NCBI GenBank assembly: GCA_017993055.1
Contig: JAGONM010000014.1
Span: forward strand, 17,978-81,977
Source: Armatimonadota bacterium
Lineage (GTDB): Bacteria; Armatimonadota; UBA5829; DTJY01
Direction: 5' to 3'
Length of the DNA stretch: 64,000 bases
The notes under the pieces are model-generated. The model saw only the letters and a program-made list of their open reading frames with translations. It had not been told where the DNA came from and did not search any database. The first letter of the stretch is position 1, and each line of letters opens with the position of its first letter. The translations under genes were made by a program, and so were the position numbers. This document shows positions 25,238-34,094 of the stretch, in pieces.

Positions 25238-26722
25238 TCAGCGGCGCTTCATCCTTCTGCGTCTGCTCAGGCCCAGCGCGCCCTTCGGCACGTGTCTGTC
25301 CGGCAGGGCATGAGCGAGGATCACCGCCTGCGCCACGCTCGGCAGCGACCTGTCTCGATGCATGTCCGCGTTCTGAATCCTGTCGAGAGTCGTCGCGGGC
25401 GCGGCGTAGTCGAAATCCTCGACCTCGCGCCGCTCAATGGGAGCGCCGAGAGTCTTCTCGATATCCCGCACGATCCCCGAGTCGTCGCGGGTGATGAGAG
25501 TCATGGCGTCGCCGTCGCGCTCAGCCCTTCCCGTGCGTCCGATCCGATGGATGTAAGTGTCCGGCGTGTCTGGGATGTCGTAGTTGATGACGTGGGAAAT
25601 TCCCTCGACGTCCAGGCCTCTCGCGGCGATGTCCGTCGCGACGAGAATCTGGCACTTGCCGGAGCGGAAATCGTCGAGCGCGGCCTGCCGCTGGCCCTGC
25701 GACTTGTTCGAGTGCAGCGCCGATGTCTTGTACCCGGCCCGCTTGATCTGCTGGGCGACTCGGTCGGCGCGGTGCTTGGTGCGCGTGAAGACGAGCACGG
25801 AGTTCGTGTCGGTCTCGTCGAGCAGCCTGAGGATCAGCGAGGTCTTGAGGTGCTGAGGACAAGGGTAGAGGACGTGCGCTACCGTGTTGGGCGGCGCCTC
25901 TATGCCGATTGCCACTCGCTTCGGGTCGCAAAGCGTGTCTTTGGCGAGCATCATCAACTCGTCTGCGAATGTGGCTGAGAAGAGCATGCTGTGCCGCTGC
26001 CTGGGCAGATAGGACAGAATGCGTCTGATCGAGGGTAGGAATCCCATGTCTAGCATCCTGTCCGCCTCGTCGAGCACTAGTTTCTCCACGCCGGCGAAAT
26101 CGGTGTTGCGGCGCTCGATGTGATCGAGCAGCCGGCCTGGACACGCCACGATCACATCAGCGCCCGTGCGGAGCGCGCGCTCCTGGGGTGCGAATCCGAC
26201 TCCACCGTAGACGGTGGCGGTTCTGATCTTCGTGAACTTGCCCAACAGCTTGAACGAATCGCTGATCTGCTCGGCCAGTTCTCTCGTCGGTGTGATAACC
26301 AATGCCCTGGTGCAGGGCTTGCTGACCGGGTTGCTCAGCAGATGGTGAAGTATCGGAAGCACGAACGCGGCTGTCTTGCCGGTTCCGGTCTGAGCCGTGC
26401 CGATGAGGTCCCTGCCGCTCATGCCTAGCGGGATCGTGGCAGTCTGGACCGGGGTGGGGGTCTCGAATCCGGCCGCGCGGATGGCGCGCTCGAGCCTTGC
26501 GTCGAGTCCGAAATCGCCGAATGACGGCGTGCCGACTGGTTCACGATGTTCTGTATTGGAGGTGGAATCCTGCTTGCGTCGGGGGCCGCGCCTGTTCCGA
26601 CAATCGGAACATCGCACGGGCGGGTTGAAGCCGCGCCGTTCGAAGTCCGCCTGGGATTCTGCGCTGAATGTGAACTCCTGCGCGCAGTCACGGCAGACAC
26701 ATACTCTGTCCTCGTAACTCAA
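25238..26722 (-). CDS. DEAD-box RNA helicase with N-terminal zinc ribbon
   Basis: 494 residues. An N-terminal zinc-ribbon-like module (Cys10-x2-Cys13 and Cys38-x2-Cys41) precedes a complete RhlE-type helicase core: Q motif (FGLDARLERAIRAAGFETPTPVQ region, about 70-92), AQTGTGKT, PTRELAEQ, DEAD in VLDEADRMLDMG, SAT in LFSATF, and the second RecA domain ending HRIGRTGR. The tail is basic (SRRRRMKRR). It unwinds RNA using ATP, for example in ribosome assembly or cold adaptation. The start is a TTG with CAGGAG 9 bases upstream; no in-frame ATG gives the zinc module. It converges with the glycosidase gene, with only 6 bases between stops. Confidence 0.93.
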   Translation of the reverse strand: MSYEDRVCVCRDCAQEFTFSAESQADFERRGFNPPVRCSDCRNRRGPRRKQDSTSNTEHREPVGTPSFGDFGLDARLERAIRAAGFETPTPVQTATIPLGMSGRDLIGTAQTGTGKTAAFVLPILHHLLSNPVSKPCTRALVITPTRELAEQISDSFKLLGKFTKIRTATVYGGVGFAPQERALRTGADVIVACPGRLLDHIERRNTDFAGVEKLVLDEADRMLDMGFLPSIRRILSYLPRQRHSMLFSATFADELMMLAKDTLCDPKRVAIGIEAPPNTVAHVLYPCPQHLKTSLILRLLDETDTNSVLVFTRTKHRADRVAQQIKRAGYKTSALHSNKSQGQRQAALDDFRSGKCQILVATDIAARGLDVEGISHVINYDIPDTPDTYIHRIGRTGRAERDGDAMTLITRDDSGIVRDIEKTLGAPIERREVEDFDYAAPATTLDRIQNADMHRDRSLPSVAQAVILAHALPDRHVPKGALGLSRRRRMKRR

Positions 26723-26879
26723 ATGAATGCACTCCTGGTTGGTCTATAGTCTATTGTCTCCGAGGCTTGAAGCGAGTGAGCCAGCCGGTCCGAAGACATC
26801 CGTGAACAACCAGGTCAGTGCCAAAGCAACGCAGCAACGCTGATACTATACCACATCCCGACAGGTATTACCAGCGCCA

Positions 26880-28865
26880 CTATCTGTCTCCCGCTCTGTC
26901 GATCGGCTGGAAGCCGAGCTTGATAGCTGGTGAGTCCTTCCTGAGCCGGAAATCGTACTTCACCGCATTGACGAAAAGCGGATCGGCGACGATTGAGTGG
27001 ACATCCAGCGCGCGAGCATGCCAGGCATCGAGTCCGCCAGGAAACTCGACCGGCCCTGATGCGTTCCAGTACACGTTCTTGTCAAACTTGTAGGAGTCGC
27101 CCGTCAAGTTGCCACCAAGTAGCGGACCATCACCGCTCCAGTACACGATATTGTTCTCAAACGTGAACTGCAGGTGCTCCTCTGGCCGAGACCTCTGGAG
27201 CTGCTGCTCCTTCGCAAAGGCGAAGATATTGTTCCGGACGACGTTCTCCTTGCCGTAGTGCTGGTGGAATCCGCCGGTCTTCGTGTTGTAGACGATGTTG
27301 TTCTCCGCCAGGATGCCGCTGCTTCCCTCGTCGAAGTAGATGCCCCAGCCGCCGTAGTGATACGACTGTGCGTCGTGGATCAGGTTGCCCCGCAGAACGG
27401 TCCCGGGTGACGGCCCGAGCGTGTAGATTCCGCCCATGTCGCTCAGAAGCCCCCTCCCAATGTCGTGGATGTGGTTGTACTCGATGATGTTCTCGACCGC
27501 GGGGCTGTACGCATACCCCCATCGCCAGCCGACCGAGATACCCGTGTAGTAGAGATCGTGGATGTGGTTGCGGGAGATCGTGTTGTGCCCGCTGCCTCCG
27601 ACCCAGATACCGACTGCCGAGTGATGAGTGATTCCGCCGTCGTGGATGTGGTTCTTAGAGATGAGGTTTCGCTCGGTCCGGATGTTATCCGGCGCTTCGT
27701 TGAGCGGCTCGCCGATCTTGATCCCGCCGGCGCCCATGTCGTAGATATGGTTGCCGACGATCCGGTTGTCCTGGCACCCGTGGTGGAAGCTGATGCCGTA
27801 TGTGCCGCACCTCGAGACCTCGCAGCCCTCGATGGCGCAGTGCCTGGCGCCCTTGGCCGTGATCGCTCCCGGCACCGGATATGCCGCCTGGACCGGCACG
27901 ATCCCCTCTTTGGGCAGCGTCCATCCGCAGTGCATGAACGTCAGCCCCTTGAGCGTGAGGCGTTCCACATACGTGCTGTTCTCAGGGTCACCGTCAATAC
28001 TTACAAGCTGCTCTAGGTACGGTGCCACAACCTCCGCCGTGTTGCGCCTCTCGTCGTCCATTGGGAAGTACTGCAGCATCCCGGTCGAGCGGTCGAGATA
28101 GAACTTGCCGAGTTCGTACAGGTCTTCGCCCACGTTCTCGATGTAGAATCGCATGTCCGAACTCCACGCTCCGAACTTCCAGTTGTTCGAGCCGCTCAGC
28201 TTCACGATATGCTTCTCGGGATCGAGGCCGGCCACTCGGAACCTCGGATCATCCCACGCGTTGAAGACCACGACTTCGACGTCGCTGAGGTTCTTCCAGA
28301 AGTAGAACTGGCCTTCCTTGTAGACGAACTGGTCGCGCACGCCATCGCCCAGGGACTGCGTGATATTGTGGAAGCTGGCGGACGGCAGTCTCGGTCTGGA
28401 GCGCCGCTCTCCGTTGACGTAGAGGTCGCGGAAGTACCACTTGCCTGCCTTGACATCGGGGATTTGCGTCTCCCAGACTCCACCTTCCCCGCGCGTGAAC
28501 CCGGTGATCATCCTCCCGCCGCTGATGATCGGCTTCTCGCCGGGATATGCTTCGTAGGTCGTGCAGGAATCCCGGGCCGTGAATATCAGTGGTTCATCGA
28601 GGAAGTACGTGCCCGCGCGGATCAGTACCGTCCGGGTCCTCTGAGATGTTGGCAGCGCCCTGACGGCTGCTTGCGCTCTCGTGAGGGACGCGAACGGCCC
28701 GTCGGTCTGCATCTCGTTGGGCGAATCCAGCGTCCCGCTCCAGGAGTCGTTGCCTGCGGGGGACACGTAGAGATCGGCGTTTGGCATACAGGTTGCCTCC
28801 CTTGGCCCGCAGACGAGCAGAGCCAGTGCAAGAGTCATCAGTGTTGAACGGCAGGTCTTGATCAT
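26880..28865 (-). CDS. Secreted right-handed beta-helix protein (GH141-like)
   Basis: 661 residues with a signal peptide ending near residue 26 (ALALLVCGPREATC). The start LYVSPAGNDSWSGT and DGPFASLTRAQAAVRAL is the standard opening of secreted parallel beta-helix glycosidases and lyases such as GH141. The core repeats every 22 to 25 residues with N-x-I-x-x-N-x-I type ladders (RIVGNHIYDMGAGG, LISKNHIHDGG, TISRNHIHDL, IIEYNHIHDIG, VLRGNLIHDAQ), and ends with the NSPAIKLG-like RKDSPAIKLGF. A plant-type or pectin-like polysaccharide substrate is likely but unproven. A dyad CGATG-N3-CATCG lies at 28884-28896, just ahead of the ATG. Confidence 0.85.
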   Translation of the reverse strand: MIKTCRSTLMTLALALLVCGPREATCMPNADLYVSPAGNDSWSGTLDSPNEMQTDGPFASLTRAQAAVRALPTSQRTRTVLIRAGTYFLDEPLIFTARDSCTTYEAYPGEKPIISGGRMITGFTRGEGGVWETQIPDVKAGKWYFRDLYVNGERRSRPRLPSASFHNITQSLGDGVRDQFVYKEGQFYFWKNLSDVEVVVFNAWDDPRFRVAGLDPEKHIVKLSGSNNWKFGAWSSDMRFYIENVGEDLYELGKFYLDRSTGMLQYFPMDDERRNTAEVVAPYLEQLVSIDGDPENSTYVERLTLKGLTFMHCGWTLPKEGIVPVQAAYPVPGAITAKGARHCAIEGCEVSRCGTYGISFHHGCQDNRIVGNHIYDMGAGGIKIGEPLNEAPDNIRTERNLISKNHIHDGGITHHSAVGIWVGGSGHNTISRNHIHDLYYTGISVGWRWGYAYSPAVENIIEYNHIHDIGRGLLSDMGGIYTLGPSPGTVLRGNLIHDAQSYHYGGWGIYFDEGSSGILAENNIVYNTKTGGFHQHYGKENVVRNNIFAFAKEQQLQRSRPEEHLQFTFENNIVYWSGDGPLLGGNLTGDSYKFDKNVYWNASGPVEFPGGLDAWHARALDVHSIVADPLFVNAVKYDFRLRKDSPAIKLGFQPIDRAGDR

Positions 28866-28947
28866 CTCGGCGGCCTCGGATTTCGATGTACCATCGTATT
28901 CACTGGCCGATTATCGCACAGCTGCGCTTCCGAGGCAAGCCGTCGGC

Positions 28948-28976
28948 TTGACAGCGACTAAGAGAGGTGCTAACAT
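28948..28976 (+). promoter_or_regulatory. Sigma-70-type promoter of the epimerase gene
   Basis: TTGACA, exactly 17 bases, TAACAT, about 75 bases before the epimerase ATG. Confidence 0.7.
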
Positions 28977-28994
28977 TTGGCGTTTCTTGTGAAC

Positions 28995-29019
28995 CGGCTC
29001 GGAGACCGTCTCCGTGCCG
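28995..29019. promoter_or_regulatory. 25-base dyad in the epimerase leader
   Basis: CGGAGAC-C-GTCTCCG is a perfect 15-base dyad, extended outward by CGGC/GCCG after one T-T mismatch. It starts about 12 bases after the predicted transcription start, a good place for a repressor operator or a 5' hairpin. Confidence 0.5.
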
Positions 29020-29050
29020 TGAGCTGGAAGGATGCCAGGACTCTTAGTCT

Positions 29051-29983
29051 ATGAGTGTATACCTCGTTACCGGCGGGGCGGGCTTCATCGGTTCGCACCT
29101 GGTGGACCACTTGGTCGGCCAGGGAGAGGAGGTCCGCGTTCTCGACGATTTCTCCACCGGGAACCTCGATAACATACGCCGTAACATGGGCGTGATCGGG
29201 CTGACGGAAGGAAGCGTCGCGGACCTGAATACGGTGCGCAAGGCCACGGATGGCGTTGACTACGTTCTGCATCACGCCGCCATAGCCTCTGTCATCAGCT
29301 CGATAGAGGATCCCGCCTCAACCCACGATGCAACCCTTACAGGGACCCTGAATGTTCTCATTGCAGCCAGGGATGCGGGTGTTCGGAGAGTTATCCTGGC
29401 TTCGTCATCGGCGGTCTACGGTGATCTGCCCGGCCTGCCGAAGACCGAGGAAATGCCGACCGAGTGCCTCTCGCCGTACGCGCTAAGTAAACTCGCCGGC
29501 GAGGAATACTGCCGCATGTTCGCGAATCTGTATAGCCTGGAGACGGTTGCGCTCCGGTACTTTAATGTCTTCGGACCTAGGCAGGACCCGGAATCGCAGT
29601 ATGCCGCCGTCATACCGAAGTTCCTCACGCGGATGCTGGCCGGCAAGCCGCCGACGATATTCGGCGACGGTCTGCAGTCACGGGATTTCACGTACGTCTC
29701 GAACAACGTTGCGGCGAACATGCTGGCCTGCCATACACCGGATATCGCCGGCCAGGTGTTCAACATCGCGTGCGGGGAGAGCTACAATCTGCTCGATCTG
29801 GTCGCCGGGCTGAACGAGGTGCTCGGCACGAGCATCGAACCGGTTTTCGAGCCGTCTCGCGCGGGGGAAGTGAAGCATTCCGCCGCGGGGATCGAGAAGG
29901 CTCGCGGTACGCTCGGATTCGCGCCGTCCGTGGGGTTTCGAGAAGGACTTGCGCGTCTCGCGGCCTGGTTCAAGGAGCAGTAG
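29051..29983 (+). CDS. NAD-dependent sugar-nucleotide epimerase (UDP-glucose 4-epimerase type)
   Basis: 310 residues, a short-chain extended dehydrogenase. Seen: VTGGAGFIGSHL (NAD loop, 6-17), the acidic end of strand 2 (DDFSTG), HHAAIASV, SSSAVYGD with the catalytic Ser/Thr, and the YALSK catalytic Tyr-Lys pair, then the sugar-binding YFNVFGPRQDP and GDGLQSRDFTYVSN. It interconverts UDP-Glc/UDP-Gal or the N-acetylated pair, so it should feed the polysaccharide operon that starts 224 bases downstream. It has its own sigma-70-type promoter, while the operon behind it carries a separate sigma-54-like site. Confidence 0.9.
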   Translation: MSVYLVTGGAGFIGSHLVDHLVGQGEEVRVLDDFSTGNLDNIRRNMGVIGLTEGSVADLNTVRKATDGVDYVLHHAAIASVISSIEDPASTHDATLTGTLNVLIAARDAGVRRVILASSSAVYGDLPGLPKTEEMPTECLSPYALSKLAGEEYCRMFANLYSLETVALRYFNVFGPRQDPESQYAAVIPKFLTRMLAGKPPTIFGDGLQSRDFTYVSNNVAANMLACHTPDIAGQVFNIACGESYNLLDLVAGLNEVLGTSIEPVFEPSRAGEVKHSAAGIEKARGTLGFAPSVGFREGLARLAAWFKEQ

Positions 29984-30106
29984 GGCACGGGGCGCCGCAG
30001 GAACTAAGGAGCGGTGCATTGCGTAGATTATCCGGGACATCCGATCGGAAACTCCGAGCAGGACTCCAGACGGCGCCGTTCCGCGCCATAATGTCTGTTG
30101 AGAATG

Positions 30107-30122
30107 CCGGTACTATTACCGG
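30107..30122. promoter_or_regulatory. Dyad CCGGTA-N4-TACCGG upstream of the exopolysaccharide operon
   Basis: A perfect 6+6 dyad, 19 bases upstream of the -24 element at 30141. It is placed like a regulator binding site. Confidence 0.45.
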
Positions 30123-30140
30123 GACGCGCTCGCCGTGCTT

Positions 30141-30155
30141 TGGCAGGTTCGGTGC
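30141..30155 (+). promoter_or_regulatory. Sigma-54 (-24/-12) promoter candidate for the exopolysaccharide operon
   Basis: TGGCAGG-N4-GTGC, with the GG and GC doublets at exactly the sigma-54 spacing, about 53 bases before the wza-like ATG. It fits with the sigma-54 activator encoded at 59480. No sigma-70 promoter of similar quality is visible in this gap. Confidence 0.5.
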
Positions 30156-30207
30156 GCTCGTTCTCGCGATTCGGCCAAACGTTTCCTCTTCCGGAGGGAG
30201 TTAAGCA

Positions 30208-31125
30208 ATGAGACTCATAGCACTCGCCTTTGTCATATCCCTGCTGCTGTCGTACGCTGCGGTGATGCCCGCCGACGCGCAGACGGTCTCGGCGCAGTAC
30301 CGCATCCAGACCGAGGACGTACTGCGTCTGAGCGTCTGGGGAGAGCCGAACCTCACAGGCGAGCACATGGTGGATCCCGAGGGGAACATCAACATCGCCC
30401 TGATCGGCCAGATGCACGTCGAGGGGCTTACTCCCGCCGAACTCATCGAGCAGATTCGCAGAGGGCTCGACATGTACCTTGTTGAGCCCAGGATACAACT
30501 TACCATATCGCAGTTCCGAAAGCCCAAGGTGCATGTCCTGGGTGAGGTCAACAGGCCGGGCCAGTTCGAGTTCAAGTACGGCGACCGGGTGATGGAAGCC
30601 GTCGCCCAGGGAGGGAGCTTCCGCGAAACCGCCAATCTTCGCGGAGCCATTCTCACTCGCAGGGACATGAACGAGTCCGTTCCACTGGATCTGCACAGGC
30701 TGTTTATCCAGGGCGATATGTCCGTCAATATGGAACTGATGGACGGCGACACGATCTTCATCCCCGAGGACACCCAGAACAGGGTATTCGTCCTAGGCGA
30801 GGTGCTTCAACCCGGCCAGGTCAAACTCAAAGAGAACATGACCGCAATGGATGCGATATCTATCGCGCGAGGACCGACCGACAGAGGCGTGCTCAAGGGC
30901 ACCGTTGTGATCCGGGGAGGCGCCGACGGGTCCAGACCGGCGGAACGCATCAAGCTCGACCTCGGCAATTTCATGTCGAAGGCTGACCTGACGCAGAATA
31001 TCAAGCTCGAACCCGGCGACGTGGTCTACGTTCCGGAGACCGCGAAGCCGGACTGGTCAAAGATATCCCAGGTCGTTTCGGCCGTGTTCAATACCAGCTA
31101 TCTGCTTAGAATCCTGGGCCTGTAG
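30208..31125 (+). CDS. Polysaccharide export protein, Wza type
   Basis: 305 residues, first gene of a roughly 23-kb operon. It has a signal peptide (MRLIALAFVISLLLSYAAVMPADA) and no lipobox Cys, so it is probably periplasmic or outer-membrane without a lipid anchor. The poly-export domain is clear (YRIQTEDVLRLSVWGEPNLTG, VDPEGNINIALIGQMHVEGLTPAELIEQIRRGL) and is followed by two SLBB-type repeats (KVHVLGEVNRPGQFEF; RVFVLGEVLQPGQVKL). This family forms the outer-membrane exit for capsule or exopolysaccharide. The ATG follows GGAGGG. Its presence implies a diderm envelope. Confidence 0.92.
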   Translation: MRLIALAFVISLLLSYAAVMPADAQTVSAQYRIQTEDVLRLSVWGEPNLTGEHMVDPEGNINIALIGQMHVEGLTPAELIEQIRRGLDMYLVEPRIQLTISQFRKPKVHVLGEVNRPGQFEFKYGDRVMEAVAQGGSFRETANLRGAILTRRDMNESVPLDLHRLFIQGDMSVNMELMDGDTIFIPEDTQNRVFVLGEVLQPGQVKLKENMTAMDAISIARGPTDRGVLKGTVVIRGGADGSRPAERIKLDLGNFMSKADLTQNIKLEPGDVVYVPETAKPDWSKISQVVSAVFNTSYLLRILGL

Positions 31126-31161
31126 TGGGCAGTGCGTCCCGGTATCGAGGAGGACACTCTA

Positions 31162-33321
31162 TTGGAACTCTGGCAATACTATCGAATCCTACGGAAGCGC
31201 AAGTGGATGATCATCATCGGCAGCCTCATTTGCGTCGGGATCGTCTTCGGCGTAACCTACCTGGGTCCCCAGCAGTTCGAGGCCTGGACGACAGTCATGG
31301 AGCGGCTTCCGGGCGAGGACAAGGTCAACATATACACTGCTCCGTTCATGATGCAGGTTGATCCCAAACTGCGTCTGTCCAACCTCGGCCAGCTTGTGAA
31401 GAGCCAGACGGTCATGCAGCGGTCCTACGAGACCCTGCTGCGCCTCGGGGTGATCAGCGACCCGGTGAAGATCATGGGCACAGTCGAGGTCACGCCGGTT
31501 CTGGATACGATGCTTCTCCGAATAAAGGTGAAGTCCGACACCCAGGCCGAAGCCATGACGACCGCGGACGTCATAACTGTCGAGTTCGTCAAGTTCTACA
31601 ACGAGATGAACTACGGCGGCGCGACACGCACCAAGGAGTTCATTCAGCGCGAACTGCCCAAGGTCGAGAAGCGGCTCACCGAAGCCCGCGAGGCGATTCG
31701 CAAGTATAAGGAGGAATCCGGGGCCGTCATGCTGCCGCGCCAGACCGACATCCTCATCCAGAGGCTGTCTCAACTCGAGATTCAGCTCTCGCAGGTGCAG
31801 GTACAGGCGGAGCAGGCCCGCGGCCGAATGGTCAGCCTGGAGCGCAAGCTCGCAGACGAAAAGCAGTTCCCGAGCATACGCGATGCGCAGTCCACGGTCG
31901 CCAGCAACCCGATATGGAACTCTCTCGAAGTTGAGCTCTCCAAGCAGGAGATAGAGCTGCAGAAGATGCTGCGCGACCGCAAGCCGGAACATCCCGACGT
32001 GCGGGCTCTTATGCAGGCCATAGCTGAAACCAAGCGAAGGCTTGCGGAGGCTGGCAAGATGGCCCTCAGCGCTACGGTAACTTCGACCAACCCGGTGTAC
32101 GACAATCTGCTCACGAACTACGTGTCCGCTGCCGCCGATTTCTCCGCAGCCGATGCCGCTCGTGCCGCCGCGCAGGCAGAGATTAGCGTTGTCGAGCCGC
32201 TTCTCAATGAACTGCCTGTAGAGGAAGCGCGACTGGCTCAGCTGACTCTTGACGAAGATGCTGCTAAGAGCACCTATACCCTGCTGCGCCAGAAACTCGA
32301 CGAGGCTGCAATCAGGGAGCAGGAGGCCGAGAACGTCAGCTCGATACAGGTCGTGGACCAGGCCCAGTCAGGCCCTGCAGACCCGCGCAAGAGGATGAAG
32401 TTGATCCTCGCTCTGCTGCTCAGCCCGGTGCTCTGTTCCGGCATAGCCTTCCTGCTGAACTATCTTGACAACACGATCAAGACGCCCGCCGAGGCCGAGG
32501 CCTTGCTGGAGCTTCCGGTCTTTGCCGTCGTTCCGACCGCGAAGTCGCATTCCCTCTCCGATGAGAAGCATCTCCCAGCCGTGATCGGCGCGTCCTATCA
32601 GATGCTCTCCACCAACTTGTGGATCAGTCATTCGGAGACGATGGAGGGCAACGGACTGCTCGTCGCCAGCGCGGAGCCCGACACCGGACGCTCGACCACT
32701 GCCGCCAACGTCGCCATATCGCTCGCGAGAGACGGTGCCAGGGTCATCCTGGTGGACAGCGACCTGAGGCAGCCCACCCAGCACACGTTCTTCGGCGTCA
32801 GCAACGAAAAGGGCCTCAGCAACGTCCTGGCCGGCCAACTGCCGCTCAGGGATGCGCTCCAGCCGACCTCGGTGACCGATCTTCTGATCGTCCCTTCCGG
32901 GCCGGTGCCGGGCAATCCCGTTCGTCTCTTCAGGTCTCGCGAAATGGCGAAGTTCGTGAGCGAGATCAACGAGTTGGCGGATTTCGTCATCTTCGACAGT
33001 CCTTCCGCTGCTGCGTTTGCCGATGCGACTCTGCTCGCGGTGCTGGTCAAGAACGTGCTCATAGTCCACGCCGCCGGTACCGTGCCTAGAGGCGCCGAGG
33101 TGGAACTCCGGGGAAGGCTGGAGCAGGTCGGCGCGAACATGCTGGGCGCGGTGCTCAACATGGCGCGGCCGGAGGACAGTCACGGGTACTACCACTTCAA
33201 GATGGGCTACGAGGACGTCATGTCCGAGCGGAGGCGCCTCGAGGCCGCTGGCGTCCGCGCCGCCGCGAAGTCGGAAGCCGCTGACCGTGACGCCGACACT
33301 ACTGACGACACCGAAGCCTGA
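31162..33321 (+). CDS. Wzc-like polysaccharide co-polymerase with a tyrosine-autokinase-type domain (altered Walker A)
   Basis: 719 residues from TTG 31162, which has GAGGAGG 8 bases upstream; a GTG at 31132 is the alternative. Layout: Wzz domain with first helix (RKWMIIIGSLICVGIVFGV, about 13-31), long coiled-coil periplasmic region (about 170-430), second membrane helix (LILALLLSPVLCSGIAFLL), then a BY-kinase domain. Walker A reads EPDTGRST: the expected catalytic Lys is Arg510 and the preceding Gly-Glu is Asp-Thr. Walker A' (VILVDSDLRQP) and Walker B (FVIFDSPS) remain. The C-terminal tail has few tyrosines (YYHF, GYED) rather than a rich cluster. It may have lost or weakened kinase activity and act mainly in chain-length control. 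Confidence 0.9.
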   Translation: MELWQYYRILRKRKWMIIIGSLICVGIVFGVTYLGPQQFEAWTTVMERLPGEDKVNIYTAPFMMQVDPKLRLSNLGQLVKSQTVMQRSYETLLRLGVISDPVKIMGTVEVTPVLDTMLLRIKVKSDTQAEAMTTADVITVEFVKFYNEMNYGGATRTKEFIQRELPKVEKRLTEAREAIRKYKEESGAVMLPRQTDILIQRLSQLEIQLSQVQVQAEQARGRMVSLERKLADEKQFPSIRDAQSTVASNPIWNSLEVELSKQEIELQKMLRDRKPEHPDVRALMQAIAETKRRLAEAGKMALSATVTSTNPVYDNLLTNYVSAAADFSAADAARAAAQAEISVVEPLLNELPVEEARLAQLTLDEDAAKSTYTLLRQKLDEAAIREQEAENVSSIQVVDQAQSGPADPRKRMKLILALLLSPVLCSGIAFLLNYLDNTIKTPAEAEALLELPVFAVVPTAKSHSLSDEKHLPAVIGASYQMLSTNLWISHSETMEGNGLLVASAEPDTGRSTTAANVAISLARDGARVILVDSDLRQPTQHTFFGVSNEKGLSNVLAGQLPLRDALQPTSVTDLLIVPSGPVPGNPVRLFRSREMAKFVSEINELADFVIFDSPSAAAFADATLLAVLVKNVLIVHAAGTVPRGAEVELRGRLEQVGANMLGAVLNMARPEDSHGYYHFKMGYEDVMSERRRLEAAGVRAAAKSEAADRDADTTDDTEA

Positions 33322-33333
33322 TTGGAGCAGTGC

Positions 33334-34032
33334 ATGAGTGCGGCATCGGATGAACAGACCCATCGTTCCGGCCTGGAAGGCGAGGGTCGCCTCGAATCTG
33401 AGGCGGCCCCGCCTGTTCCTCACATGAGTGCGTGGCAGACTGCGGTCAAGCGGCTGGCGGACTTTCTGTTCTCTCTCACTGCCGTCATCGTGCTTGCGCC
33501 GCTCGGATTGATCGTCGCCGCGGCGGTAAAGCTTGACTCGAAGGGGCCGGTCTTCTTCAAGCAGCTTCGCGTAGGCAGGAACGGCGGCCTGTTCACCATC
33601 TACAAGTTCCGCTCGATGCATGAGAACGCGGATCAGATGAAACAGCAACTAGAGGAACTGAACGAGGCCGAGGGTCCCGTTTTCAAGATCAAGCGGGATC
33701 CCAGGATCACCAGGGTCGGCGCCTTCATCCGCCGGACCAGTCTCGACGAGCTTCCGCAGTTTCTCAACGTCCTGAAAGGCGACATGAGCCTCGTGGGGCC
33801 CCGCCCGGCGCTCCCGAAGGAAGTGGACAAATACACCGACTACCAGCGCGGCCGGCTCGCCGTCGTGCCGGGGCTGACGTGTCTCTGGCAGATCCAGGGA
33901 CGAAGCAGCCTCTCCTTCGAGCGCTGGGTGGAACTCGATCTGGAGTACATTAGCCGCCAGTCGCTCTGGCTTGATCTCGTGATCATCCTCAAGACGATAC
34001 CGGCGGTGCTGAAGGGGACCGGCGCCTACTAG
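33334..34032 (+). CDS. Polyprenyl-phosphate sugar-phosphate transferase (WcaJ/WbaP catalytic type)
   Basis: 232 residues, a short form with only the catalytic domain. One membrane segment (ADFLFSLTAVIVLAPLGLIVAAAV) precedes the standard motifs QLRVGRNGGLFTIYKFRSM, KRDPRITRVGAFIRRTSLDELPQ and NVLKGDMSLVGPRPALP. It moves a hexose-1-phosphate from a nucleotide sugar onto undecaprenyl phosphate, the first step of repeat-unit assembly on the inner face of the membrane. A 45-residue acidic, unstructured N-terminus precedes the membrane segment. ATG 33334 is preferred over the TTG at 33322 because GGAG lies 6 bases before it. Confidence 0.93.
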   Translation: MSAASDEQTHRSGLEGEGRLESEAAPPVPHMSAWQTAVKRLADFLFSLTAVIVLAPLGLIVAAAVKLDSKGPVFFKQLRVGRNGGLFTIYKFRSMHENADQMKQQLEELNEAEGPVFKIKRDPRITRVGAFIRRTSLDELPQFLNVLKGDMSLVGPRPALPKEVDKYTDYQRGRLAVVPGLTCLWQIQGRSSLSFERWVELDLEYISRQSLWLDLVIILKTIPAVLKGTGAY

Positions 34033-34094
34033 CCTTGCTCGGCGGCTGCCGGCAGGACACGGCCTGACGGACGAACCCGATGGAGCTTTCCGAT

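Noticed and set aside
28900..28920. A second sigma-54-like site upstream of the epimerase
   Set aside because: TGGCC is present but the GC doublet is one base out of register; a clear sigma-70 promoter lies just downstream.
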